From assembly GCF_000332175.1 (NCBI RefSeq), contig NZ_KB235914.1, forward strand, positions 2,786,868 to 2,850,867: DNA of 64,000 bases, given 5' to 3'. Below the pieces are notes generated by a model that had not been told where the DNA came from, ran no database searches, and saw only the letters and a program-made list of their open reading frames with translations. Of this stretch, positions 16,927 through 25,546 are shown piece by piece (position 1 is the stretch's first letter; the number at the start of each line of letters is the position of its first letter). Source of the DNA: Pseudanabaena sp. PCC 6802. GTDB taxonomy: Bacteria > Cyanobacteriota > Cyanobacteriia > Pseudanabaenales > Pseudanabaenaceae. A program made the translations under genes and the position numbers.

Positions 16927-17517
16927 ATGTTAGTCAAATCGAGACACCCCGAACCACCTCCAGCTATCCGCAAAATCGCCAATGCTTTTCGCATCTTGGG
17001 TTGGGTAGCATTTTGGGTGCAGTTGGTAATGGCCTTTGTAGCTGGTATTGCTCTCATATTTACCGCTACGGGTCGCAGCTTTAGTCCCGACACTTCCGCT
17101 GGTACGGGTATTGGCATATTCTGGGCTGTTTGCGGCATTTTATTACTGGTAGCGGGCATTGTTTTTGACTTTCAGTACGTGCGCATTTCTAAAGGACTGC
17201 GGCACGAACCCGGTGCGGTGCTGCACCCCAAACGATTGGAGACAATTCAGTTCCTGCGACTCGGAGCCTTTATCGGCTTTAGCGGCATGTTGCTTTCTCT
17301 AATTGGTTCTGGGATTAGCGTGGGCGTTCTGGTTGCCAAAACTGTTTCCCAGCCCCCAGGCGTGGCAATTATCGATCCGAATAAAATCGTGCGCGCCCTG
17401 GATGTATTTGTAGTACTAGCTAACATCAATCTCACCGCAGCGCATCTAGTCGGGACGGTCGCTTCGTTCTGGTTGCTGGATCGCGTGCATCACTACCAGC
17501 ATCCGCCGCATCAATAA
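16927..17517 (+). CDS. DUF3611 membrane protein
   Basis: 196 aa with four hydrophobic segments: about residues 19-42, 55-78, 110-133 and 155-185. The motifs FRILGWVAFWVQLV and FSPDTSAGTGIGIFWA are characteristic of DUF3611, a family confined to cyanobacteria and plastids, probably thylakoid or inner-envelope. The function is not established. It is co-directional with the flanking oxidoreductase and UPF0182 genes. Confidence 0.88.
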   Translation: MLVKSRHPEPPPAIRKIANAFRILGWVAFWVQLVMAFVAGIALIFTATGRSFSPDTSAGTGIGIFWAVCGILLLVAGIVFDFQYVRISKGLRHEPGAVLHPKRLETIQFLRLGAFIGFSGMLLSLIGSGISVGVLVAKTVSQPPGVAIIDPNKIVRALDVFVVLANINLTAAHLVGTVASFWLLDRVHHYQHPPHQ

Positions 17518-17545
17518 AGAATTTAGGGAATCCCCCTCAAAAACT

Positions 17546-20344
17546 ATGAGACTCCGACAGAAATGCCTCACAACTATCATCCCGATCGCCGCGATCGCTT
17601 TGCTGTTGTCTAAATTTCTGGTGCATATTCTCACTGAGTCGTGGTGGTTTGAGGCGATCGGTTTCTCGGAAGTGTTTTGGACGCGGCTGACCTGGCAAAT
17701 TCTGGTTTGGGCTGCCACCTTTGTGCTTTACTCCCTATTTCTGTGGGGCAATTACCGAATTGCCCGGTACCAACGCCACAAGGGTAAGGGGCGACTCGTC
17801 CTCGTAGATCGCACGGTGCGCGCCGCTGACGCAAGCGGACTGAAAGTTTATGCCGGGAAGATTGCCAATTATGCCGTTCTGGGATTGATTTTTTTTCTAT
17901 CTATCAGCGCCGCATCGATTAGCAGTCCGAGTTGGGAGACGATTTTAAAGTTCCTGAATGCCACCAATTTCGGCAGTAGCGATCCGATCTTCCAGCAGGA
18001 CATCGGTTTTTATTGCTTTATCATGCCGCTCTACGAGGGCATGCGCAACTGGCTGGGTGCTCTGTTTGGTTGCGCAGCGATCGCGTCCGCTCTGGTTTAC
18101 GGCTTCGACAGCACGATTCCGCCACAGTGGAACTGGCAAAACGTTTTAACCGGCAGAGGCAAATTGCATTTGAGCCTTTTGCTGGCGGCGATCGCCGCGA
18201 TCTTCTGCTTCGACTTCTGGCTGAAGCGCTACGAGTTGCTGTACTCGGCAGGTGGGATTGTCTTCGGGGCTGGCTACACCGATGTCCACGCCAAGCTCTT
18301 TGCTTATAGCGCCTTGAGCGTTCTGCTATCGATCGTGGCTTTTCTGCTGGCGCTCTCAGCCTGGCAGCGCAGCTTTCGATTGCCGATGTTAGGAGTAGGG
18401 GTAACGGTAATTGCTTTAGTAACGCTCGATGGCATTTATCCCTGGTTTCAGCAACAATTCATCGTGTCGCCTAACGAATTGGCGAAAGAAAAGCCCTACA
18501 TCGAGCACAATATTCAATTCACGCAAGCTGCCTATCGCCTGAGCGACGTGCAAAGACAGAGCTATGCTGCCGAAGCAAAACTGAACCGACAGGTGTTGCA
18601 AAACAACCAGCCGACCGTGCGCAACGTCCGCCTGTGGGACTACCGACCCCTCCTCAGTACCTATCGCCAGCTCCAGGAAATTCGGCTTTACTACAAATTT
18701 GCAGGTGTAGATGTCGATCGCTACACCCTGAACGGCAATTACCAGCAGGTGATGCTAACGGCGCGGGAATTGTCCTTTGCCAAAGTGCCCCGCGAGGCAC
18801 AGACCTGGGTTAACCAGCGGCTGAAGTATACGCATGGTTACGGTTTGGTGATGAGTCCGGTCAATCAGATTACCAGCGATGGTTTGCCCGAACTTTATAT
18901 CAAAGATATTCCGCCCTCATCCAGCGTAGACGTACAGGTAAGCCAACCCGCAATTTACTACGGCGAAGAAACGGATGCGTATATTTTTACCGGCACCTCA
19001 ACCCCAGAGTTCGACTATCCGCTCGGCGATGCCAATGCCTTTACTCATTACAACGGCGCGGGCGGCGTACCGATGCCATCAATCTGGCACAGGCTGGCCT
19101 ATGCCTACGATCTGGGCAACATCGAGGTTCTGATTTCCAACTACTTCACCGATCGCTCGCGCATCCATTACTATCGCCAGATTAAGGAACGAGTGGAGCA
19201 TATCGCGCCGTTTTTGCGCTTTGACAGCGATCCTTACCCAGCAGTTATTAATGGCAAGCTGATGTGGCTTGTGGATGCTTATACGGTGAGCGATCGCTAT
19301 CCCTATTCCGAACCCATCGCTCGCTCCATTTCCCAAAGCAAAGATGCCGAGGGCATTCTCAAAGGAGGGAATCTCGATCGCATTTTACGAGGCAATATCA
19401 ACTACATCCGCAACTCCGTCAAAGTAGTAGTGGATGCTTACGATGGCACGGTGCGCTTCTTTGCGATCGACGAAACCGATCCGGTTCTCAAGACCTATGG
19501 CAAAATCTTTCCCCACCTGTTCGAGCCTCGTGCAGGAATTCCACCGGAAATCAAAGCTCATTTTCGCTACCCGCTCGATCTGTTTAAAATCCAGTCGCAA
19601 ATGTATCTGACCTACCACATGAACGATGCGGAGGTGTTCTACAACCGAGAAGATCTGTGGCGTTTCCCGCTCCAGACCTACGAAGGGGGCGAACAGATGA
19701 TGGAGCCTTATTACGCGATCGTGCAGCTACCGAACGAACCGAAAGAGGGATTTATTTTGATCCTGCCATTTACGCCTGCTAATAAGGACAACGCGATCGC
19801 CTGGCTGGCGGCGCGATCGAACGGTCAGGAATACGGCAAATTGTTGCTGTACGAGTTTCCCAAACAAAAACTGGTCTACGGCCCCCGTCAAATTGAGGCG
19901 CGCATCGATCAAGATCCGACGATTTCCCAACAGTTTACGCTCTGGAGTCAGGCAGGTTCCAAGGTGATTCGCGGCGATTTACTGGTGATTCCGATCGCGC
20001 AATCCTTACTTTATGCAGAACCCGTTTATCTGCGGGCGGAGCAGGGCGAATTGCCGGAGTTGAAGCGAGTAATCGTCGCCTATGACAAAGCGGTAGTCAT
20101 GGAGGAAACTTTAGATAAATCTCTGGCTGCTATCTTTGGCAGCGATCGCGGAGAGAAGGAAGCCCCCAGTCCGGTAACGGGCGTGAGTTCCACTCTAGTT
20201 AAATCTGCGCTGGAAACCTATCAGAAAGCGCAGGAAGCTCTGCGTCAGGGTAACTGGGCTGAGTACGGGCGCTATCAGCAAGAGTTAGAAGGTATTTTGT
20301 TAAAATTGAATCAGGAGACTGGAATTGGGAAAAAAGCAGGTTAA
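17546..20344 (+). CDS. UPF0182 family membrane protein
   Basis: 932 aa, the full family length. The N-terminal third carries about seven hydrophobic helices (for example TTIIPIAAIALLLSKFL, YAVLGLIFFLSIS, LLLAAIAAIFCFDFWL). The large remainder is soluble and extracytoplasmic with family motifs NVRLWDYRPLLSTYRQLQ, VMLTARELS, HGYGLVMSP and IYYGEETDAYIFTGT. The extreme C-terminus (ETYQKAQEALRQGNWAEYGRYQQEL) is a helical segment typical of the family. The function is unknown. It is rich in HIP1-type sites, unlike the methyltransferase operon that follows. Confidence 0.92.
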   Translation: MRLRQKCLTTIIPIAAIALLLSKFLVHILTESWWFEAIGFSEVFWTRLTWQILVWAATFVLYSLFLWGNYRIARYQRHKGKGRLVLVDRTVRAADASGLKVYAGKIANYAVLGLIFFLSISAASISSPSWETILKFLNATNFGSSDPIFQQDIGFYCFIMPLYEGMRNWLGALFGCAAIASALVYGFDSTIPPQWNWQNVLTGRGKLHLSLLLAAIAAIFCFDFWLKRYELLYSAGGIVFGAGYTDVHAKLFAYSALSVLLSIVAFLLALSAWQRSFRLPMLGVGVTVIALVTLDGIYPWFQQQFIVSPNELAKEKPYIEHNIQFTQAAYRLSDVQRQSYAAEAKLNRQVLQNNQPTVRNVRLWDYRPLLSTYRQLQEIRLYYKFAGVDVDRYTLNGNYQQVMLTARELSFAKVPREAQTWVNQRLKYTHGYGLVMSPVNQITSDGLPELYIKDIPPSSSVDVQVSQPAIYYGEETDAYIFTGTSTPEFDYPLGDANAFTHYNGAGGVPMPSIWHRLAYAYDLGNIEVLISNYFTDRSRIHYYRQIKERVEHIAPFLRFDSDPYPAVINGKLMWLVDAYTVSDRYPYSEPIARSISQSKDAEGILKGGNLDRILRGNINYIRNSVKVVVDAYDGTVRFFAIDETDPVLKTYGKIFPHLFEPRAGIPPEIKAHFRYPLDLFKIQSQMYLTYHMNDAEVFYNREDLWRFPLQTYEGGEQMMEPYYAIVQLPNEPKEGFILILPFTPANKDNAIAWLAARSNGQEYGKLLLYEFPKQKLVYGPRQIEARIDQDPTISQQFTLWSQAGSKVIRGDLLVIPIAQSLLYAEPVYLRAEQGELPELKRVIVAYDKAVVMEETLDKSLAAIFGSDRGEKEAPSPVTGVSSTLVKSALETYQKAQEALRQGNWAEYGRYQQELEGILLKLNQETGIGKKAG

Positions 20345-20460
20345 GCGAACAGTTGTCTATTACTGGTCTTTGTTGAGCACTTGTGAGTCCAATATCAAAC
20401 AGGTCATATAGGTTACCTTACTGCAGAGTAAAAACAATACTTTATGGGGTATCCTAAGTT

Positions 20461-20505
20461 AATCTCTCTGTTGAGAATGCTCAATTCTAAAACAGAGGGA
20501 GATGA
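20461..20505 (+). promoter_or_regulatory. Hairpin upstream of the methyltransferase operon
   Basis: ATCTCTCTGTT and AACAGAGGGAGAT can pair around GAGAATGCTCAATTCTA, about 30-75 bases before the methyltransferase ATG. It could be a terminator for the upstream gene, though it lacks a T-run, or an operator. Many restriction-type operons are controlled by palindromic sites here, but that is inference. Confidence 0.3.
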
Positions 20506-20537
20506 GCACACTGTAAGCCTTATTGTAGCATAAAGTA

Positions 20538-21563
20538 ATGACATTATTAACATCTATTGACGTTTTTGCTGGTGCAGGCGGACTTAGCTACGGGCTTACA
20601 GTAGAAGGATTCAAGGTGGTTGCTGCGGTAGAAATTGATCCGACATCAGCGAAGAGTTATAACCTTAACCACCCACACACAAATGTTATAGTCAACGATA
20701 TTCGCCAAGTGAGTGGTTCTCAGCTTCTTAAGCAGGCAGGCCTTGCCCCTGGTGAATTGGATTTGCTGACAGGATGCCCACCATGTCAGGCTTTTTCTAC
20801 ACTTCGTACGAGGCGTCGGATACAACAGTTAAACGATCCGAGTAAAGAACTCATTATCGAGATGCTCCGATTGGTACGTTCGATGCGGCCTCGTGCAGTC
20901 ATCGTAGAAAATGTTCCTGGTCTAGCAGGTGATAAGCGCTTTGCTGACTTCCTAATTGGTTTGAAACAAGCCGGATATCAATCTACATACGCAGTTCTCA
21001 ATGCATCTGACTTTGGTGTACCACAGCGGCGCAAGCGGTTAATTCTTATTGCATTGAAGGGAAGAGAGATACCTCCAGGCTGGTCAAGTTATCACTGTGA
21101 GGGTAGAACCGTTAGAGATGCAATCAGTCATCTCGCACCAGCAGGAACTAGTGGAGATATACTCCATGATATTCCTGAAAATCGAACGCCAGCTATGATG
21201 TCGAGAATCAGAGCAACACCTAAAAATGGCGGTAGCCGCAGTGATATACCTTCTGAGTTACAATGCGCCTGCCATGAACGCATTGACGGATTTAAGGATG
21301 TCTATAGTCGAATGGCATGGGATGATGTTTCCCCTACTATTACTAGTGGATGCAATAATCCTTCCCGAGGTCGTTTTCTTCATCCCGAAGAGAATAGAGC
21401 TATAACACTTCGGGAGGCTGCATTACTACAGGCATTCCCACAATGCTACCAGTTCTGTCTTGACCGAGGGAAGGAACATGTTGCGTCCCAAATTGGGAAT
21501 GCTTTCCCCCCAGATATGATTAGGCCAATTGCAAGAGTCATCCGCCACGAGCTATCAGTATGA
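20538..21563 (+). CDS. DNA (cytosine-5) methyltransferase
   Basis: 341 aa, all core m5C methyltransferase motifs present: I (DVFAGAGGLSYGL, residues 8-20, SAM binding), IV (TGCPPCQAFST, nucleophile Cys83), VI (ENVPGL, Glu124), VIII (VPQRRKRLILIA), IX (TVRDAISHL region and LREAALLQAFP) and X (ASQIGNAFPPDMIRPIAR). It should be active. The target-recognition region between VIII and IX is short, about 150 residues, so the recognition site may be small. The stop overlaps the next start (ATGA). The operon has no HIP1 octamer and is AT-richer than its neighbours, suggesting recent acquisition. No conventional restriction endonuclease is adjacent. Confidence 0.93.
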   Translation: MTLLTSIDVFAGAGGLSYGLTVEGFKVVAAVEIDPTSAKSYNLNHPHTNVIVNDIRQVSGSQLLKQAGLAPGELDLLTGCPPCQAFSTLRTRRRIQQLNDPSKELIIEMLRLVRSMRPRAVIVENVPGLAGDKRFADFLIGLKQAGYQSTYAVLNASDFGVPQRRKRLILIALKGREIPPGWSSYHCEGRTVRDAISHLAPAGTSGDILHDIPENRTPAMMSRIRATPKNGGSRSDIPSELQCACHERIDGFKDVYSRMAWDDVSPTITSGCNNPSRGRFLHPEENRAITLREAALLQAFPQCYQFCLDRGKEHVASQIGNAFPPDMIRPIARVIRHELSV

Positions 21564-23296
21564 GTAATAGGAAACCTGTAGATGATCTCTGTAAGAGTGT
21601 TAAAGCTCTTGAACATAAAAAATCCTATATTTGTAGCCTTCGCTTTCCTAACTATCGAAATCTTCGGGTTGACAGCGAGTTACCATTTGATTTCCCAATT
21701 ACAATCTTGCTTGGTCGAAATGGTACAAACAAGAGTTCTATACTTCATGCTCTTTACGGCAGTCCAAGTGGTCAAACTATCGCAGATTTCTGGTTTGAAA
21801 CTGAACTTGACGCAATTCCTACGGAGCGTAATGAACGTAAACAGAGCGTTGTTCATAGATATCGTGGAGATAACGATGAAATTGTTGAGTGTATTAAGGC
21901 TAGGGCTTCACGCGGAACTACAGACCCTGATTATTGGGAACCAATTGTACAAAGGCAGATATATGGTTTCCCATCTAGCGGCACTCGAATTAGTCCCATT
22001 AAACTTAAAGTTACACATTTAGATTTCCGAGGCGAGTTACCCGCTTTTGATAGATACTTCTACTTCCCCGATCCGAAGCATCTTGCAGATCGTGCCCGTT
22101 CCGCAAAAGAGAGTGGAAGGCTGCGCAGAGAGTATCGCAAGCAGGACTATCTTAGACAACGTTCAAGATTGCTAAAAAAAGCAATTGAGGAGGAGGGAAT
22201 TGCACTAACAAACCATGAGTTAGAAGTCTTAAAATATATTCTTGAGCGCGACTATCGTAGTGGAAAGATTCTGAGGCACTCACTATTTCACGGACATGAA
22301 GGATGGACAATACTATTTAAGACAAGTCATCTAAATGATGAGTATTCTGATGCATTTGCTGGCAGTGGTGAGTCAGCCGCTGCGTTGCTTGTACACAATA
22401 TATTTCAAGCTCCGGAAAGATCTTTGATTCTCCTAGACGAACCTGAAACGTCACTTCACCCCCGTGCCCAACAACGAATACTAGAGTTTATAGCTCATCA
22501 AGCTGTGCGGAAGTCACTTCAAGTCGTGATTGCGACACATTCTATCTATCTTGCAAAAAATCTTCCTCAGAATGCGATCCGAGTGCTTGTCCTTGAACAA
22601 GATGGTGCTGTAACAGTGAGAACAGACCTCTCTGCAGATGAAGCCTTACATGAGATTGGGACTCTTCCTGCCGGAAAAACTATTCTGGTTGAAGATGAGC
22701 GAGCAAAACACATTGTTGTTTCAGCTTTAAAGCTAGAGTCAAGTCATGCTTCAAAAGAGTTTCAGGTTTTGGTTCGAGAAGGTGGGACTTCACGGATATA
22801 CCGTGATATTCAAGCATATGTCAACAGTGACAGGAGAGATGTATTTGTTCTTTTTGATGGAGATAATAAGCCTAAAGAGCTTATTCCAGAAGATGGAGTA
22901 CTTCCCCAAGGGAAGAATGACCTATGTAAACTGATTCGGTTACTTACACGCGGAAATGATGAAAACGGTCCTAAGCTTGATTTTGTAGATGAAGACGAGA
23001 TGACACGCTATATTGGCTTTTTAAGAAGATATGTACATTTTTTGCCTGAGCTAACTCCTGAGGCACTTGTTTGGGATGACGATATAGCCAAAGAAATCTT
23101 TGGTGAAGATCTACCACAGGAAGTTTTACAAGAGCAAGATTTCAAAGAAAGAATTCGTATCCTTGCAGAGAAAACTCCGGGTTTGGATGATGATGCCATT
23201 TTCAAAAATCTTCTTAACAAATTATTGAAGGGCGAAAGCGAGCGTAAGTCAGCTCTCATAGAAGTTATTAGTAATATTCGATCTGCCAGTAGCTAA
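21560..23296 (+). CDS. OLD-type AAA ATPase with TOPRIM nuclease domain
   Basis: 578 aa. The N-terminal ABC/SMC-type ATPase half has the P-loop ILLGRNGTNKSS (residues 50-60), a signature-like GSGESAAALLVHN (268-280), Walker B LILLDEPETSLHPRAQQ (289-305) and the switch His327 in ATHSIYLA. The second half is a TOPRIM fold: ILVEDERAKHIVV (Glu378) and VLFDGDNKP (Asp433, Asp435). This is the domain order of OLD-family nucleases. The P-loop is odd: the Gly normally before Lys58 is Asn57. Its start overlaps the methyltransferase stop, so they form one translationally coupled unit, probably a defence module in which methylation or DNA state gates the nuclease. That role is inference. Confidence 0.85.
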   Translation: MSNRKPVDDLCKSVKALEHKKSYICSLRFPNYRNLRVDSELPFDFPITILLGRNGTNKSSILHALYGSPSGQTIADFWFETELDAIPTERNERKQSVVHRYRGDNDEIVECIKARASRGTTDPDYWEPIVQRQIYGFPSSGTRISPIKLKVTHLDFRGELPAFDRYFYFPDPKHLADRARSAKESGRLRREYRKQDYLRQRSRLLKKAIEEEGIALTNHELEVLKYILERDYRSGKILRHSLFHGHEGWTILFKTSHLNDEYSDAFAGSGESAAALLVHNIFQAPERSLILLDEPETSLHPRAQQRILEFIAHQAVRKSLQVVIATHSIYLAKNLPQNAIRVLVLEQDGAVTVRTDLSADEALHEIGTLPAGKTILVEDERAKHIVVSALKLESSHASKEFQVLVREGGTSRIYRDIQAYVNSDRRDVFVLFDGDNKPKELIPEDGVLPQGKNDLCKLIRLLTRGNDENGPKLDFVDEDEMTRYIGFLRRYVHFLPELTPEALVWDDDIAKEIFGEDLPQEVLQEQDFKERIRILAEKTPGLDDDAIFKNLLNKLLKGESERKSALIEVISNIRSASS

Positions 23297-23440
23297 TTGT
23301 CATTGCATATCTTGACACAATTTGGAAATCAAATTGAAGAAGCATCTTAGCCTGTTTGTCCACAGAAGCACGATCGCTTTCCTGGTAGTTTTTGGTATTG
23401 GCAAACGAGAGATCTCTCCAACGGTTACACAACTAGACAA

Positions 23441-23660
23441 CTAACCCGCCATCTTGAGCCATCCAAAAACTCGATCCGCTGTAAGTTCTAGTTCGATTTC
23501 TGCCATTGTTGGCAAGCGGCGGGACGCATCCCAAAGGGAATCGCTACCTTGAAATAATTCTGGTTGCTGATTTGGCAAGAAGACCAATATGCTGCAATCG
23601 TCCAATCGAGTAGCGCTCCAGCAAATCGGTCATAGAAAAGCTATCTAGTTCGGTAGTCAT
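23441..23660 (-). pseudogene. Decayed small gene, left direct-repeat copy
   Basis: The minus strand starts with ATG at 23660 (TTELDSFSMTDLLERYSIGR, which resembles a small DNA-binding head). After indels it ends with PTMAEIELELTADRVFGWLKMAG at 23441. The last 160 bp match 24441-24580 as a direct repeat, with this copy carrying an extra GC-rich insert (CCCTTTGGGATGCGTCCCGC). The two copies bracket the RelE/HigA-type pair. The rest of 23297-23440 shows nothing recognisable. Confidence 0.5.
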
Positions 23661-23734
23661 TGTCTTGGTTGTCCAGCGGACAATGGACGCTATGATTAAG
23701 ATGATATATTAATGTCGGATTTGACATAATAGTT

Positions 23735-24064
23735 ATGGCTGACACCAAGCCGCTGGTCTGGTTGAGTGGATCGGTAAAAACACCGCCTTTCTCAAAGGCC
23801 GCAAGGTTGGAGGCTGGCTTTTTACTACGGCAGTTGCAACGCGGTAGAAGTTTAGGACTACCATCTTCTCGCCCTATGCCTGGTATTGGCGCTCGCTGCC
23901 ACGAGCTGCGAATTAACGATGAAGATAAGACATGGCGAATTATCTACCGCATTGACGAAGATCGCATTGTTATTGTGGATGTATTTGCCAAGACAACCAA
24001 CAAAACGCCTAAGTCAGTTATTGATGTTTGTAAGCAACGGTTGAAGCGATATGACGAGGTATAG
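23735..24064 (+). CDS. RelE/HigB-type toxin
   Basis: 109 aa. The ParE/RelE-like fold is indicated by AARLEAGFLLRQLQRG, SRPMPGIGARCHELRI, TWRIIYRIDEDRIVIVDVF and the C-terminal KTTNKTPKSVIDVCKQRLKRYDE. This arrangement is typical of the HigB-type toxins encoded before their antitoxin; such toxins cut mRNA at the ribosome. The antitoxin gene starts three bases after its stop. Toxin-first order supports the HigBA class. Confidence 0.88.
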   Translation: MADTKPLVWLSGSVKTPPFSKAARLEAGFLLRQLQRGRSLGLPSSRPMPGIGARCHELRINDEDKTWRIIYRIDEDRIVIVDVFAKTTNKTPKSVIDVCKQRLKRYDEV

Positions 24065-24066
24065 GT

Positions 24067-24393
24067 ATGAACGATGACAAACTCGATCGCCTGGTGGCCG
24101 ATGGCTGGCAGGTGGGAACGGTAGCCGAATTTTTAGGATTATCTCCAGAGGAGGAGATGTTTATCGAATTGAAACTGATTCTAAGCGATCGCCTCAAACA
24201 GTTGCGGGAGAGTCAACATCTCACCCAAAAAGCCCTAGCGAAGCGCATTGAATCTAGCCAATCGCGGGTAGCAAAAATGGAAGCAGGCGATCCATCTGTA
24301 TCGATGGACTTATTGGTGCGATCGCTGCTGTCGTTAGGAGCTACACCCAAAGATATTGCTGAAGCGATCGCAATGGGTTCTTGTGATGAGTGA
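24067..24393 (+). CDS. HigA-type XRE antitoxin
   Basis: 108 aa. An N-terminal segment (VGTVAEFLGLSPEEEMFIELKLIL) is followed by a Cro/CI helix-turn-helix: RLKQLRESQHLTQKALAKRI, SSQSRVAKMEAGDPSVSMDLLVRSLLSLG in shorter overlapping pieces. It should bind the toxin and repress the operon through the HTH. Two HIP1 sites lie within the gene, so it is older in this genome than the methyltransferase operon. Confidence 0.9.
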   Translation: MNDDKLDRLVADGWQVGTVAEFLGLSPEEEMFIELKLILSDRLKQLRESQHLTQKALAKRIESSQSRVAKMEAGDPSVSMDLLVRSLLSLGATPKDIAEAIAMGSCDE

Positions 24394-24440
24394 AAGATTT
24401 ACTGTGACTGAGCGATCGCCTCTCGCACTTTACCAGAAAA

Positions 24441-24606
24441 CTAATCTGCCATCTTGAGCCATCCAAAAATTCGATCCGCTGTAAGTTCTAGTTCGATTTC
24501 TGCCATTGTTGGTAGGAGATCGCTGCCTTGAAATAATTCTGGTAGCTGGGTTTGGCAAGAAGAACAATATGCTGCGATCGCAATAATTAACACAATCGCG
24601 CAGTTC
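24441..24606 (-). pseudogene. Decayed small gene, right direct-repeat copy
   Basis: The minus strand gives an unbroken end AAYCSSCQTQLPELFQGSD, LLPTMAEIELELTADRIF, GWLKMAD then stop at 24441. Its last 140 bp correspond to 23441-23600. The 5' part is missing. The function is unknown; two close cysteines (CSSC) are the only notable feature. Confidence 0.45.
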
Positions 24607-24705
24607 TCTCAAGTCGCAGCGCAACGATAAAGTTATGAAGGCTGGCAAAGTTGAGATGCTTCCAGACTAGAATTATGGCATTGGTACATACTGGAAATAT
24701 CCGTA

Positions 24706-25365
24706 ATGCAAGGTTTAGCTGTTACTGAAACTATCAATACGATCGCTGAAGCGGAAAGACGATTTGGTCTGAGCCGCAGTACATTTAAGGATTTTTTTAC
24801 AGAATGGCGCGACCAATTGCCTGATATTAATTCTAGCGATCGCACCAACCTGGAAACCCTATGGCAGCGATACATTTACCATCGCTCTAGCGGTCAGTTA
24901 TTAGAAAGTACGGTAATGCTATTACTAGTTTCGCCACTACTGACCATTGCAGGCTTATACGATCCGCCCTTTTTGATTAAAGCGGAAGAATCCGTGCAGA
25001 TCGCAGTATCAGACAGCGAAGCAACTTTGCAAGGTCGTATAGATCTGCTGGTTTTATGCGATCGCCTTTGGGTAGTTGTTTTAGAGTCAAAGAAAACCAT
25101 GCTATCCGTCTGGTCGGCACTGCCACAAACTCTTGCCTACTTGATGGCTAATTCCAATAGCGACAGTACGCATCCCGCAGGGAATTGCCCTACTTTTGGA
25201 ATGTTGACTAATGGAGACGAAATAGTGTTTGTCAAACTAGAAGGCAAATGCTATGCCATGTCACAAGTATTTTCCCCTCTGGTTACACAGAGCGAACTAG
25301 AAGTTACCTGTCAAGTTCTGCGCAAAATTGCAGAATCAGTTGCATGTGACTTGCAGAAAGCATAG
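24706..25365 (+). CDS. Solitary HsdR-N-like PD-(D/E)XK protein
   Basis: 219 aa. The N-terminal 45 residues resemble a small HTH (AEAERRFGLSRSTFKDFF). The core resembles the N-terminal nuclease domain of type I restriction R subunits: a strand pair ending in GRIDLLVLCDRLWVVVLESKKT, where Asp (in GRID) and Glu-x-Lys (ESK) form a PD-(D/E)XK site, followed by ALPQTLAYLM and FGMLTNGDEIVFVKL. No helicase, M or S subunit is nearby. Such short proteins are frequent in cyanobacteria; a nuclease activity is likely but unproven. Confidence 0.7.
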   Translation: MQGLAVTETINTIAEAERRFGLSRSTFKDFFTEWRDQLPDINSSDRTNLETLWQRYIYHRSSGQLLESTVMLLLVSPLLTIAGLYDPPFLIKAEESVQIAVSDSEATLQGRIDLLVLCDRLWVVVLESKKTMLSVWSALPQTLAYLMANSNSDSTHPAGNCPTFGMLTNGDEIVFVKLEGKCYAMSQVFSPLVTQSELEVTCQVLRKIAESVACDLQKA

Positions 25366-25381
25366 AACCCTAGCTCTTTAG

Positions 25382-25546
25382 CTGGCGCAGCGCCGCCAGC
25401 AACTCACTATCTTAGCGCTTGAATGCAAGCAGGAACTCAATGTGCTTGTACGCAATGATGCTGTGGATATGGATAATGAAATAGGCGCGCTTACAATTAG
25501 CAATGGGTTTGAGTATAAGTCGATACCAGCAGGGTTAATCTGGTAG
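25382..25546 (+). other. Open frame without start, possible gene remnant
   Basis: 55 codons free of stops read QQLTILALECKQELNVLV, then RNDAVDMDNEIGALTISNGF and EYKSIPAGLIW before TAG. The composition looks protein-like, but no ATG or ribosome binding site precedes it and I do not recognise it. It lies between the nuclease-like gene and the STM4015-type gene. Confidence 0.25.
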
